From positions 183,012 to 247,011 of the forward strand of contig NZ_QVMQ01000001.1 of assembly GCF_010501105.1 (NCBI RefSeq): 64,000 nt of DNA. The letters are read 5' to 3'. The stretch is from Dysgonomonas sp. 511 (GTDB lineage Bacteria; Bacteroidota; Bacteroidia; Bacteroidales; Dysgonomonadaceae). Every line of letters begins with the position of its first letter. Positions within the stretch are counted from its first letter, which is position 1. This document shows, in pieces, positions 26,990 through 37,215 of this stretch. The position numbers were made by a program, and so were the translations under genes. The notes beneath the pieces are model-generated. The model saw only the letters and a program-made list of their open reading frames with translations. It ran no database searches and was not told the origin of the DNA.

Positions 26990-28036
26990 TTATTTCTTAG
27001 GAGGCTGTTTTGCCCCGCTCTTTTTAATAGAAACCGAGCGTGAGGCTTTAGCCCGAGATTTAGGTTTGTTTGCAGCTACTTTTTGTTTGCCTACCCTTAA
27101 ACCACTACCTGTTTTTTTCTTTTTCTTTGGTTTGCGGGCAACTTCATTTTCCTCAAAAGAATATTCCCCCTCATCATCGGGTTTATTTTTTACAGTATTC
27201 TTTGGTTTAGGATGCTTTTTCTCCATCTGGGCAGCAATGCTCGCTTTCCTGTAATCTGTCTTTATATCATATTCTTTCAAGGCTCTGTTGATAGCCTTAT
27301 TGCTGTTTGCCGGCTTTTTGGCTGTTGCTGTTTTTTCCGAGTCTTCGAGCAGGTCGAACAATCCCTCTAACTCGGCAGGAGTAAGATCGCGCCAGTTCCC
27401 TTGTCCCAGATTGCCTAGTTTTATATTCATCACCTGTATGCGCTCCAGTTTGGTGACCTCATAGTCGAAATATTCGCACATACGCCTGATTTGCCTGTTC
27501 AATCCCTGAATCAGCGAAATCTGGAACATATACGGGTTTATCTGCTTTATTTCGCACCTTCGGGTTACACGGTCGAGTATCGGTACACCCTGCGCCATAC
27601 GTGTGAGGAAATCTTCGGTGATGGGACGGTCTACTGTTACCAGATACTCTTTCTTATGGTTGTTGCCTACCCGTAGTATCTTGTTTACAATGTCGCCATC
27701 GTTGGTGAGCAGTATCAAACCCTGAGAATCTTTATCCAAGCGTCCTATCGGGAAGATACGCTGTTCGTGGCGGATGAAATTTACAATATTGTCTCTTTCC
27801 TGCGGGTCGGTAGTGCTTACTACGCCTACTGGTTTGTTCAGCATGATATATACCGGTTCTATATCGTTTACTATAAGTTCTCCGTTTACCTTTACTTTCT
27901 GTCCCGGAAGAACACGCATACCAATCTCGGCTCGCCTTCCGTTTACAGTAACTTTGCCGTTTTCGATAAGTTTGTCAGCCTCCCTGCGCGAACAAAATCC
28001 TGAAGCGCTTATATATTTATTAAGCCTATATTCCAT
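26990..28036 (-). CDS. rluF: 23S rRNA pseudouridine synthase, RluF/RsuA family
   Basis: 348-residue pseudouridine synthase. An N-terminal S4 RNA-binding domain (residues 1-55, [20 protein letters not shown]) precedes the RsuA/RluB/E/F catalytic domain. The catalytic aspartate is D101 in [19 protein letters not shown], with [10 protein letters not shown] before it and [13 protein letters not shown] after. This most resembles RluF (23S U2604). A Lys/Arg-rich tail of about 110 residues follows (residues 236-348, [11 protein letters not shown]), which E. coli RluF does not have at this length. The substrate site is inferred, not proven. Confidence 0.85.
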   Translation of the reverse strand: MEYRLNKYISASGFCSRREADKLIENGKVTVNGRRAEIGMRVLPGQKVKVNGELIVNDIEPVYIMLNKPVGVVSTTDPQERDNIVNFIRHEQRIFPIGRLDKDSQGLILLTNDGDIVNKILRVGNNHKKEYLVTVDRPITEDFLTRMAQGVPILDRVTRRCEIKQINPYMFQISLIQGLNRQIRRMCEYFDYEVTKLERIQVMNIKLGNLGQGNWRDLTPAELEGLFDLLEDSEKTATAKKPANSNKAINRALKEYDIKTDYRKASIAAQMEKKHPKPKNTVKNKPDDEGEYSFEENEVARKPKKKKKTGSGLRVGKQKVAANKPKSRAKASRSVSIKKSGAKQPPKK

Positions 28037-28260
28037 TTTCTTTGATTGTCTAATTTGCTGCTAATTGCTTTTGTCACAATTAACAGTGCAAAGGTAATCA
28101 CAAGTATGTCAATATCGTACAATTTGGCTGTTATATTTTAACGAGGGTGGCAAAAGTATGCACTAGCCTTATTCTTTTGATGCTGGAAAAGAAGATTTTA
28201 GAGTGAACGGGGAAAATTAGCCGGAAACAGGCTCTTAGAAGTCATCTCTACTTTTAATAA

Positions 28261-28325
28261 AACCACGGAGTTGTGGAAATATAAAAATAAAGCAATATCA
28301 TTATATTCCACCAGACTCCGTGGTT
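28261..28325. terminator. Long hairpin after the glycosidase operon
   Basis: AACCACGGAGT and ACTCCGTGGTT are the outer arms, and GTGGAAATATAA and TTATATTCCAC the inner arms, giving a stem of more than 20 bp. It lies 33 bases past the GH2 stop. The rest of 28037-28357 has no gene, only a half-site of the AGAGCCTGTT repeat near 28224. Confidence 0.65.
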
Positions 28326-28357
28326 AAGTGTTTAAATGGGTTTATTATCCTTACGCC

Positions 28358-30175
28358 TTACTGCAATGAATTACATATCTTTTGATTAATTTCCCTCATT
28401 CTGTTTTCTTCCACTTTAATCACTTTGCGGTCATACGTTATCAACCCGTTTATTTCGCCTTCTACATCAGTGGTTTGTGTGTAGACAGCACCCGATATGC
28501 CTCTTGGTATAAGTTTAAGAAGATCGTCACCATACTTAATATACTGGTCGGTAACTTCTTTTACATTTTTGAACTGAACATAGCCCCAGTTTTTATCGGT
28601 TTGCCACAAGTGCCCTTGTAGGGGAAGTCCTATTCCGCCATATTCGCCAATTACAGTAACGCGGTCGGCGTCATACATCATAAGCTCAGGGCCCGGATAT
28701 TTGTGATAGTCAAGCATATCACCTACTTTCAGGTAATGATTCCCCCCGCTCGATGGGTTCACCAACCGTGAAGGATCGTAGTATTTTGTCCACTCCACTA
28801 CTTCTTGTGTATTATGCTGTCCCCATGCTTCATTGAACGGTACCCATACAGCGATGGAAGGATAAGGCATCAGATAATCCATAATCTCTTTCCACTCTTT
28901 GCGGAAATTGGTTTCTGACTCAATAGAGTGCCTGACTTCTTTCCCATCGAAATAACGATGCATCACCCATTGGGGGCTTTCGTCTCCATTAGGCATATCC
29001 TGCCAAACGAGGATTCCTAAACGGTCGCAATGCGTGTACCAGCGTGCTGGCTCAGTTTTCACATGCTTACGGATCATGTTGTAACCCAAATCCTTCGTCT
29101 TCTTAATATCGTAGGCCAACGCTTCGTCGGTAGGCGCTGTATAAAGCCCGTCGGGCCACCATCCCTGATCGAGCGGGCCAAAGTGAAAGATGTCTTTGTT
29201 GTTTAACTGCATACGCACGATGCCATCAGAGTCGCGTTTCTTCGAAATTTTACGCATAGCCGCATAGCTGTTCACTTTATCTACCGTTTTGCCCTTTTCT
29301 ATTAGTGCAACGTCGAGGTCGTAAAGGAATGGGGAGTCGGGAGACCATAACTTAGCATTCGGCACAGGGAGGTCTACACTTTCGCCTGCAACGCATTTTG
29401 CAGAAGCAATCACTCTATTGTTCTCTTTTAGAGTTATCTCTATTATATCGGATGGCGAAGTATTTTTAGTACACACTTTCACCCTCAGGTTATTCCTGTC
29501 TATATCGGCGACAGGTGTTACGCCAGCTATATACTTGTTGTTGACGGGTTCGAGCCAAACTGTTTGCCATATACCCGAAACAGGGGTGTACCAGATGCCG
29601 TTAGGATTAACATTCTGTTTCCCTCTCGGAATATAACTCTGGTCTGTAGGATCCCATACCTTTACGACTAATGTCTGTTCGCCCGTAGTGAGAAATGGAG
29701 TAATATCGAAACAAAAAGGAGTGTACCCACCTGTATGTGAACCTACCTTAATATTATTGACATAAACTTCGGTTTTCCAGTCTACCGCTCCAAAGTGGAG
29801 AAGGGTGTTTTTTCCTTTCCAGCCCGGAGGTACAGTAAAGGTTCTTTTATACCATAATTCGTTATCTTTTCCCAGTTCTTTTTGTACTCCTGAAAGACTC
29901 GACTCAATCGCAAACGGAACCAAAATCTTTCCATCGAACTGCCGTGGTTCGGTTTGTCCTGCCGGACGGATAGCATAGTCCCATAGTCCGTTGAGGTTCT
30001 GCCAGTCTTTTCGTTCCATTATAGGACGCGGATATTCCGGCAAAACATTATTAGGGTCGAGCGTTTCGGCCCACGGCGTCTTGATTTTATCACCAGCAGG
30101 ACTCCATTGCCCAAAGAGGCAAGCAGTTTGCAGCAGTAGCAGAACTATAAGAATGTTCGTTTTTTTATAACACAT
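28358..30175 (-). CDS. Glycoside hydrolase family 2 protein
   Basis: 605-residue secreted glycosidase. A signal peptide (MCYKKTNILIVLLLLQTACLFGQ) precedes a sugar-binding jelly-roll (WQNLNGLWDYAIRPAG; ELWYKRTFTVPPGWKGK), an Ig-like domain and a TIM barrel. The acid/base Glu is in WVPFNEAWGQHN and a likely nucleophile Glu in VTVIGEYGGIG. The product could be a beta-galactosidase-like or beta-mannosidase-like enzyme. It is the last gene of the mannan-type locus, 40 bases after the GH125 gene. Confidence 0.85.
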   Translation of the reverse strand: MCYKKTNILIVLLLLQTACLFGQWSPAGDKIKTPWAETLDPNNVLPEYPRPIMERKDWQNLNGLWDYAIRPAGQTEPRQFDGKILVPFAIESSLSGVQKELGKDNELWYKRTFTVPPGWKGKNTLLHFGAVDWKTEVYVNNIKVGSHTGGYTPFCFDITPFLTTGEQTLVVKVWDPTDQSYIPRGKQNVNPNGIWYTPVSGIWQTVWLEPVNNKYIAGVTPVADIDRNNLRVKVCTKNTSPSDIIEITLKENNRVIASAKCVAGESVDLPVPNAKLWSPDSPFLYDLDVALIEKGKTVDKVNSYAAMRKISKKRDSDGIVRMQLNNKDIFHFGPLDQGWWPDGLYTAPTDEALAYDIKKTKDLGYNMIRKHVKTEPARWYTHCDRLGILVWQDMPNGDESPQWVMHRYFDGKEVRHSIESETNFRKEWKEIMDYLMPYPSIAVWVPFNEAWGQHNTQEVVEWTKYYDPSRLVNPSSGGNHYLKVGDMLDYHKYPGPELMMYDADRVTVIGEYGGIGLPLQGHLWQTDKNWGYVQFKNVKEVTDQYIKYGDDLLKLIPRGISGAVYTQTTDVEGEINGLITYDRKVIKVEENRMREINQKICNSLQ

Positions 30176-30215
30176 TTTACTTACTGTTTTTTTATTAAAA
30201 TATTTTATAATTGTC

Positions 30216-31691
30216 TCAATTTATGCTATTCAGCAAATCGGTTTTTCCTTCGTTCACAAGCTTTAGGACAAGTTCGCCGAACAGTGTGTTTTGCCATGCA
30301 AACCATGCGCGGGTAAAATTGTAATGATCATCCACGTTGAACGATTCGTGCATGAAGCCTGTTCCGGCATCCGTTTTCATCAGTAGCTCGATACATTGTT
30401 TTATTTCCGCATCGTTTTGGCTGGTAAATGCTTTCATCATTATGCTCATAGGCCATGCCATATTGTACCCGATATGAGGCCCGCCAATACCTTCCCCATC
30501 TTTGCCCCGGAAGAAGTATGGATTGTCTTTGCTCCATACAAATTTTCTTGTATTCTGATAGATAGGGTCATTCACATCTACATCGCCCAAGTAAGGCATT
30601 GCCAAAAGGCTCGGCACATTAGCATCATCCATAAGATACTGATTGCCAAAACCGTCGACCTCGAAAGCATAGATATCACCGTACTTCGGATGGTTGCATA
30701 CTGCATATTTTCTCAAAGCAGCCTCTACTTCGTTTGCCAAATCGACACATTCTTTCGCTTGCGACGGCAGATTGCTTACTGCTGCTAATATTTCTGCAGC
30801 TTTGCGCAACGAGCTTACAGCAAAAAAGTTGGACGGAACCAAAAACTGAAAAGTTGTGGCATCGTCAGACGGGCGGAAGGATGATACGATCAGCCCTACA
30901 GGGTTTACGGGATTGCCCAAGCCGTTGTTGTTTAATGTATCGAGCTGCCTTTCGGTTTTGCGTTGAAATTTGTAAGGCGTGCTCCCATCTTTGCGTTGTT
31001 GTTCTTTAAACGTCTTGAGTATATTGGCTATAGCCTGCAACCATTCGTCGTCGAAGATACTGGTATCTCCTGTCGTTTTCCAGTAATGGTAAGCCAAACG
31101 AAGCGGATAGCAAAGAGAGTCTATCTCCCATTTATGCTCGTGGAGCTCGAGTTTCACATCCGTGAAGTCGCTCATCCACTGATGATCCGGGTTAGGGTCG
31201 TGCGGGTCGAGGAAAGCATTGGCGTAAGGGTCGATGTTGATGCACTTGAACTGGCGGCGGATTACACCAGCCAACATTGCTTTCAGTTGGGGGTCGCTGT
31301 TTGCCAACTGTACATACGGCCATACCTGTGCGCCCGAGTCGCGCAACCACATGGCGTGTATATCTCCGGTGTAGACCAGTGTGTCGTCTTTGCCGTCTGT
31401 CTTGTAATAACGCACCGTGGTGTCGAGCGTATTTGGAAAACAATTTTCAAACATCCATGCCAATTTCGGGTTCTTAAGAAGCTTTTTCACCCTGCTTATT
31501 TCATTTTCTACGGCTTTGGATGTAAACAAACGGTCTTTCTTGTCGGGCCGGTTGGTCTTATACTCTATATCCGGATTTGCGATACTTGCCACATTGGTAT
31601 TGTCTTTTGGTAGCAAAAGAGGAGATGAATATGTATTACTGCCAAACGAAAGAAGGGTTATTGCACTACATAATAATACTGTTTTTTTCAT
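30216..31691 (-). CDS. GH125 exo-alpha-1,6-mannosidase
   Basis: 491-residue secreted enzyme. A signal peptide precedes an (alpha/alpha)6 barrel of the GH125/DUF1237 family: FENCFPNTLDTTVRY, TGDIHAMWLRDSGAQVWPYV (catalytic-region Asp), RRQFKCINIDPYANAF, SSFRPSDDATTFQFLVPSN, and IGGPHIGYNMAWPMSIMMKA. GH125 enzymes remove alpha-1,6-linked mannose from the non-reducing end. It sits between the GH76 remnant and the GH2 gene, which together mark an alpha-mannan utilization locus. Confidence 0.92.
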   Translation of the reverse strand: MKKTVLLCSAITLLSFGSNTYSSPLLLPKDNTNVASIANPDIEYKTNRPDKKDRLFTSKAVENEISRVKKLLKNPKLAWMFENCFPNTLDTTVRYYKTDGKDDTLVYTGDIHAMWLRDSGAQVWPYVQLANSDPQLKAMLAGVIRRQFKCINIDPYANAFLDPHDPNPDHQWMSDFTDVKLELHEHKWEIDSLCYPLRLAYHYWKTTGDTSIFDDEWLQAIANILKTFKEQQRKDGSTPYKFQRKTERQLDTLNNNGLGNPVNPVGLIVSSFRPSDDATTFQFLVPSNFFAVSSLRKAAEILAAVSNLPSQAKECVDLANEVEAALRKYAVCNHPKYGDIYAFEVDGFGNQYLMDDANVPSLLAMPYLGDVDVNDPIYQNTRKFVWSKDNPYFFRGKDGEGIGGPHIGYNMAWPMSIMMKAFTSQNDAEIKQCIELLMKTDAGTGFMHESFNVDDHYNFTRAWFAWQNTLFGELVLKLVNEGKTDLLNSIN

Positions 31692-31709
31692 ATCTTGCTT
31701 TTGTAATAT

Positions 31710-32012
31710 TTATAGGTTTAATACTGATAAACGGGCCAGCATTTCTACTATTGCCGCTTGTGTAAGCAACCACTTCTTAGCGTCTTTTTGTTCTCCGCTG
31801 AGGTCCACATTTATCAATCCGTGCTCATCTTTTGAATGTTTCCATGCATAATCGAGGCTTTTATCAAAGGCTTGCAGGTATTCTTTGTTATTGTCTAAAT
31901 GGAACAGTTCGATAAAACCTCTTAGCATAACTGCCGTAAACCACACATCTCCGTTGTTTATCATGCGGAAGTTTTCGTTTTCCTTTCCTTTGTGCTGTTT
32001 ATTTGTGTACGG
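31710..32012 (-). pseudogene. 3' remnant of a GH76 alpha-1,6-mannanase
   Basis: Open frame of 100 codons that ends at 31710. It reads KGKENENFRMINNGDVWFTA and then LRGFIELFHLDNN, SLDYAWKHSKDEHGLI and KWLLTQAAIVEMLARLSVL. This is the C-terminal part of GH76 endo-alpha-1,6-mannanases (normally about 350-400 residues). It has no signal peptide and no N-terminal half with the catalytic Asp pair. The frame overlaps the end of the truncated susC in another frame, so the remnant begins where a deletion joined the two genes (31985-32015). A start at 31964 would allow an 84-residue product, but it would lack the active site. Confidence 0.8.
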
Positions 32013-33709
32013 CTACCACTGTAATTTGTCTGTGCATCGCCTTCGTCGATAGGAATACCGAGCTCGGCATCTGTCCTTATTGTTTTGGCATCCGACGATT
32101 TCTCGTTCAGCACTTCCTGTGAAATACCTGCCATAGCCGACAGCCTGTGGTTGCCCAAGGTCTTATTATAATCCAACATCAACTGAGTATTGATAAATGT
32201 GCCTTTGAACGAATAATTTTCGGCATCGTTGGTCGAACGTTCGGTTTTTGTCGGAGTACTGTCTGCGCCTGAACCATATGCATAAAGGTCGTATTGTGTC
32301 CTCCTTATAAAGCGAGAATTGGACGTAAGGTCGTAACCAAATACTCCCCTGATTTTCAGGTCGTCTAATATTTTGTAATCGAGAGATATACCCACATTTA
32401 CAAAGTCGTTGTTGTGCTTGTTATACCCTCCTTGTTCGAACAGGGCGGCAGCATTTCCTCCTACCGATTGTTCGACATATCTTCCATCGGGAGTTTTTAC
32501 TGCATTGTAATAATATCTTGGTGTACTGTTGGCCCCGGATATTTTAAAACCTCCCCCTTCATCACCTTTTGCATTTTCGCGGGTATATCCGAGAATTACA
32601 TTCAGTTTGAAGCGATTGTATTCGGTTGTAATATTCGACCTCAGGTTGTATCTGCTTATACCATAATCGGGGCCTATAAAATTACTTTCCTGATCGAGGT
32701 ATCCTCCGGAAACCATGTATGTCGTATTTTCAGAGCCTCCCGAAACACTTACATTATACGACTGATGCAGCGCATTTTTGAATATATAATCTACCATCCA
32801 GTCGGCATTTCCTTTATTATACAGGTCTTCTATCTCGGAAGGGGTGAATGCCGGAGATTTTCCACCGTTAGTCAACGCCGTATTTATCATTGTTGCATTT
32901 TGCCAGCCGTCGAGTGGCGTATATAATATTTTGGGGGTTTGCACTCCGACCATTGAGTTAAAACGGATTTTAGGCTTGGTGTTTTTTTCTCCCTGTTTGG
33001 TGGTTATGATGATAACCCCTCCGGCCGAACGCGAACCGTATATTGCTGCGCTACCGGCATCTTTCAGTACGGATATGCTGGCGATATCGGCAGGGTTCAA
33101 TTTATTCATATTGCCAAGGTTTGTTATCAATCCGTCGATTACCACCAGCGGATCGTTGTTGGTTGTCGTATTTATACCACGGATATTTATATTCATGGTA
33201 TTGTCGTTAGGGTCCATACTACGCTGCTGTATTGCCAGCCCCGGAGAGGTTCCTTGCAAAGCCTGGGTTATATTGGCTACCGGACGGTTTTCGATAGAGC
33301 GTGATGTAATTTGGTCGGCTGCCCCGATGATATGCTTGCGCGTTGTAGTTCCATAACCGATAACTATCACTTCATCCAGAACTTTATTGTCTTCTTCCAG
33401 AACGACATTCAGTTCTTTCTGTCCGGCTACTTTCAGCTCTTTGGAGACGAAGCCGATGTAGCTGAAAACGAGTTCATCGTTGTTGTTACAAGTGATGCTG
33501 TAGTTACCGTCCATATCCGTTATAACAGCATTCGTTGTTCCTTTAACGGTAACACCCACGCCTATAAGCGGCTCTTTTTTCACATCTATTACCCTGCCTT
33601 TGATAGTTACAGGCAGGTTGCTCGCATTTTGTGCATGTGTCTTGAGTGGTATGCTGCTAAACAAGCAACATAAAAAGACAAGAAGAATTGGAATTTTAAT
33701 TTTAATCAT
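31961..33709 (-). pseudogene. Truncated SusC-type TonB-linked outer-membrane protein
   Basis: 582 codons of a protein family usually near 1000 residues. A signal peptide (residues 1-26), carboxypeptidase-like domain (VTIKGRVIDVKKEPLIGVGV), TonB-box region (LDEVIVIGYGTTTRKH), complete plug (NIRGINTTTNNDPLVVIDG; VLKDAGSAAIYGSRSAGGVI) and the first barrel strands are all intact. After GDAQTNYSGSRTQ the sequence stops looking like SusC and reads a short out-of-frame tail to a TGA at 31961. The remaining barrel, SusD and most of GH76 are missing. Export of an incomplete barrel is unlikely to be functional. Confidence 0.88.
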
Positions 33710-33773
33710 AATTATTCAATAAAATTTTAAGATTAACTTACATACATACAAGATTGGAAGTATTTGTCATAGG

Positions 33774-33781
33774 CAAAGATT
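33774..33781 (-). promoter_or_regulatory. Possible -7 box of the mannan locus
   Basis: AATCTTTG on the minus strand, one base off TAnnTTTG, lies 65 bases before the susC start. The 33710-34122 gap contains no gene and holds the divergent promoters of the locus and its regulator. Confidence 0.35.
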
Positions 33782-34043
33782 TGTTAGGATTTGTTGTGTC
33801 AAAGTTATTGGGATTTGCATCTATCTTTTCTGCCGATCGGTTCAATGTAGTTCAAATGTAGCGCCAGCCACATATAACAAGCTAAATCACAACGACTTGA
33901 AAACAACGCAATATTAAAATAATGTAGTAGATAATTTATGAATTTTAGCTTTCTCGCATCATTTATGAAGCATTTTTTGTAAAACAGATGAAACGACAAC
34001 CCATCATCTAAATACTTTTGTTATGAAATCTGGAGAGTTGTAT

Positions 34044-34059
34044 TATTTTTGTATTTTTG
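34044..34059 (+). promoter_or_regulatory. Tandem -7 boxes of the DUF6377 gene
   Basis: TATTTTTG occurs twice back to back (34044-34051 and 34052-34059), each matching TAnnTTTG, 64-79 bases before the start at 34123. Confidence 0.5.
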
Positions 34060-34122
34060 ATAAAGGATGTGTCCCCTAATTTATCAAGAAACGATAATTC
34101 ACCTTATACCTGCCAACGTAAT

Positions 34123-35733
34123 ATGAAAAATTCGCTGTTAATTATATTCCTTGTATGCTCCACTTATGCAGGCAATGCGTATAACAAGCAACTCGATTCG
34201 TTATTGCATGTTTTAGACAAAACTATTCAGGATAAAGATATATATACAAAAAAGAAAGAAGCATATATCGATGGCCTGAAAATGAGGCTGAACTCGTCTA
34301 CTAATGCAAATGACAAAATCTCGATAACAAAGGAAATATGTCTCGAATACATTGTATTTATGACAGACTCGGCACTTTTATATACCCGAAAGCTAGAGAA
34401 ATATGCAATGCAGACAGGTGATTATGAAGAATATACTGATTCTGAACTATTCCGTGTCCGCATATTGAAAACAATGGGATTGCTAAAAGAGTCTTCAGAT
34501 ATATTAGACAAGATTGATACACTGAGGATATCCGATAATTTGAAGACGTTTTATCTGTACACCAAACTATCTGTTTCCAACCTGCTAAGGGACGCTTCAG
34601 AAAACGACGAAGAAAAAAAGAAATATAAGGCCGTTGCCGATTCGTTGAGAAATCGGTTGGTCGTTGGCGAGGTGCTGTCTCCTTTAGATTATATATATGT
34701 GAACACCGAGCGGCTCATAAAAGAGAGAAAATACGATCAAGCGTTGAAAGAATTGGATGATGTATATTTCAAGATGAACATTGAAGAGCGGGATGCTGCT
34801 ATACTGGCATTCGCCATAGCCAATGTATATGCAGAGATGGGCGACAGAGATAAGGTTACGGAATATTTTGCACGATCGGCGATAGCCGATATCAAAAGCG
34901 GAGTAAAGGAATATATATCGCTCCGCAAGTTGGCAGCCTTAATGTTTGAGTATGAAGATATAAACCGGGCATATAGCTATATGAAATGTTCGATGGAAGA
35001 TGCTATATTCTACAATGCTAGGCTTCGGACGCTCGAGTCGGCCGAAATGTTTCAGTTTATCGACAAGGCTTATCAGACAAAAGAAGATCAACGCCAGACA
35101 CTATTGATGACTATTCTGATTATCACATCTGTTATGTTGACTTTTATATTCATTATCCTAATATATGTATATAAACAAAAGAAAAAATTGTCGATAACTA
35201 AAGATGAGTTATCCAAGTCGAACGAACTCATCAAGGAAAGCAACCGGAACCTACTGGATGCCAATATAATAAAAGAAGAATATATTGGTTTATACATCGC
35301 CCATTTTTCCGACTATCTTTCAAAAATAGAGAAATTCAAGTTGAAAGCCCAGAAAGTGGCTAAAACACAGGGCGAACAGGCTTTGCTAAAATTTATCGAT
35401 TCGTCATTAGATCCCAAAGATAACCTCGAAGAGTTTTACAAAAGCTTCGACGAAACGATATTGCGGTTATTCCCCAATTTTGTAGAAGAAATGAATAAGT
35501 TACTCTTGCCCGAAGAAGTAATAAAGCTTAAGGCCAACGACAGTTTGACTCCCGAACTTCGTATTTTCGCCCTCATTCGTTTGGGCATTACCGATAGCAT
35601 AAAGATTGCCTATTTTCTACGGTATTCCACCTCCACTATTTACAATTACAGGACAAAAATGAGAAATAAGGCCGCAGGAAACAGAGATGAGTTCGAAAAT
35701 CAGGTGATAAGAATAGGGCTTGAAAAAATATGA
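34123..35733 (+). CDS. DUF6377 sensor/regulator with TPR-like and LuxR-type HTH regions
   Basis: 536-residue protein. The start at 34123 (MKNSLLIIFLVCSTYAGNA) gives a signal peptide. A periplasmic helical TPR-like region covers about residues 20-325, and one membrane helix follows (LLMTILIITSVMLTFIFIIL). A cytoplasmic coiled coil leads to the C-terminal HTH, LTPELRIFALIRLGITDSIK and STIYNYRTKMRNKA. This layout is the DUF6377 family, a one-protein transmembrane regulator often beside PULs in Bacteroidota. It is divergent from the damaged susC locus and is its likely regulator. It is intact, unlike its target. Confidence 0.82.
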   Translation: MKNSLLIIFLVCSTYAGNAYNKQLDSLLHVLDKTIQDKDIYTKKKEAYIDGLKMRLNSSTNANDKISITKEICLEYIVFMTDSALLYTRKLEKYAMQTGDYEEYTDSELFRVRILKTMGLLKESSDILDKIDTLRISDNLKTFYLYTKLSVSNLLRDASENDEEKKKYKAVADSLRNRLVVGEVLSPLDYIYVNTERLIKERKYDQALKELDDVYFKMNIEERDAAILAFAIANVYAEMGDRDKVTEYFARSAIADIKSGVKEYISLRKLAALMFEYEDINRAYSYMKCSMEDAIFYNARLRTLESAEMFQFIDKAYQTKEDQRQTLLMTILIITSVMLTFIFIILIYVYKQKKKLSITKDELSKSNELIKESNRNLLDANIIKEEYIGLYIAHFSDYLSKIEKFKLKAQKVAKTQGEQALLKFIDSSLDPKDNLEEFYKSFDETILRLFPNFVEEMNKLLLPEEVIKLKANDSLTPELRIFALIRLGITDSIKIAYFLRYSTSTIYNYRTKMRNKAAGNRDEFENQVIRIGLEKI

Positions 35734-35748
35734 CCCCAACAGGGGTCA
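35731..35748 (+). terminator. Terminator overlapping the DUF6377 stop codon
   Basis: TGACCCC and GGGGTCA pair around an AACA loop; the stem begins with the stop codon TGA. T-rich sequence follows. Confidence 0.7.
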
Positions 35749-35770
35749 ATGTTCTATTTCTTAGCGACTC

Positions 35771-37000
35771 TTAGAAAGTATATCCTGTTTTTATCCCCAA
35801 TAGTTCGATACCATGACTACCATCTGCATGGCTTGAGTTTTTCTCATAGGAAATCCTGCAGAAAATATAATTGTCTTTTTTCAGTTTAAAATCGACTCCT
35901 GCGCTAATGTAAGGGCCATGATATTTTCTCACCAATTCGAGCCTTGAATCTTCGGATTTTGACGGATCGTCAAGATCTGTCTCTTTCAGTTTGTTGCCTA
36001 GCAAAGTACTGTAACTATACCCGCCTTCTAATGTCGGTTTTATTTTCCCCGTCTGGAAAGTGTATCTGAATCCCAATTTTCCTGAGAAGGAGAACTCATC
36101 CAGTTCGAGGCGATAGTTATAGTCTCTATATCCGTTAGCTACAGAGTGGTATCTAGCATATCCATCGAAACTCCCTTTTAGCTTCGAGAAAGAAGCATCC
36201 AAGACAACCCCTACCGATTGCGATATGCGTGGAGCGTATAACACAACTTGTCCTCCAACGAGAGGATTAACCTTTGTCATATCGAAATTCATATCGGAGT
36301 TATACCAGATGAATATTTCTGATGATAGCAAATAATTTGCTCCTGCATATAGCGAGAACTTGAATTTAGCTTTTCTCTTATTACCATCTCCGAGAAAGAC
36401 AACACAGGCCTCGCCCGTAGCACATGTCGTATCATGATATTTCTTCACCAGATTTATCATCGATTTATGGTTAAAATCGATTTTCCCGGCCATTTCTGCA
36501 ACCGCGGGAGTATCCTTGAACAGATAGGCTAATATTCCACGGTACTTTACGTCTTTTCTATAAAATTCTTTGCCGTCTTTCTTGTCGAGAACATCAGCCT
36601 GCTTGGTTACATAGGTCGCCACGCCGTCTTCTTCAAGAATGTAATAATTTTGCTTCTCGGAAGGATAGAAATAAAGATTCATAACCCCTTGCAATAGATA
36701 TTCGACAAATACCAGCTGTGAATTTCCATCTATATTTATCTCTTTGGATGTGTAATATGTTTCTTTGTCTTTTTCATTCCATATCCTGTAGCCGGCAATT
36801 TCTTCGGGGTGGAAAGATTGGGTTTCGGCTCCCGGTTTTGTTTTGAAATAACATACCTTAGCATTTGTTTTATCTGCCTTATAGTCGATAATCCCTTTTA
36901 TGGTATCCCCATTATTAGATAATATATACCCTTCTTTATAGTTTTGGGAATTGACAACTAGCGGAATAAAGAAAATAACTATGAAAAAAAAGTGTTTCAT
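35771..37000 (-). CDS. Outer-membrane beta-barrel protein of unknown function
   Basis: 409-residue protein. The start at 37000 (MKHFFFIVIFFIPLVVNS) gives a signal peptide ahead of QNYKEGYIL; the frame extends 10 codons upstream without signal character. The N-terminal half is a repeated beta region (LSNNGDTIKGIIDY). The C-terminal 200 residues look like an eight-stranded-type barrel (FSLYAGANYLLSSEIF to IELLGIKTGYTF), ending in an aromatic residue. Two Cys in TTCATGEACVVFLG may form a disulfide. The closest common label is PorT/outer-membrane beta-barrel family. Confidence 0.72.
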   Translation of the reverse strand: MKHFFFIVIFFIPLVVNSQNYKEGYILSNNGDTIKGIIDYKADKTNAKVCYFKTKPGAETQSFHPEEIAGYRIWNEKDKETYYTSKEINIDGNSQLVFVEYLLQGVMNLYFYPSEKQNYYILEEDGVATYVTKQADVLDKKDGKEFYRKDVKYRGILAYLFKDTPAVAEMAGKIDFNHKSMINLVKKYHDTTCATGEACVVFLGDGNKRKAKFKFSLYAGANYLLSSEIFIWYNSDMNFDMTKVNPLVGGQVVLYAPRISQSVGVVLDASFSKLKGSFDGYARYHSVANGYRDYNYRLELDEFSFSGKLGFRYTFQTGKIKPTLEGGYSYSTLLGNKLKETDLDDPSKSEDSRLELVRKYHGPYISAGVDFKLKKDNYIFCRISYEKNSSHADGSHGIELLGIKTGYTF

Positions 37001-37215
37001 TGTATATAAAATTTTAGGTTGTTTGAGCAACTGTCCGTGAATATCACAATTTAGTTTTCATCTAAAAAAACAGAAGTTTTTCGTTTATTTTCGCCCCCCT
37101 TCACGGAAGAAAAAAATTATCTCAAAAACGATTCTAAAAATGGAAACGATATATTTCCTAACAGTTACTAAGAGATACGCGAAGATATAAAAAAAATCAC
37201 AGAACGCGTCTTCCC

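Noticed and set aside
31710..31964. An intact 84-residue gene after susC
   Set aside because: The sequence is only the last part of GH76 and its frame continues upstream of the ATG into the deletion junction, so it is a remnant rather than a complete gene.
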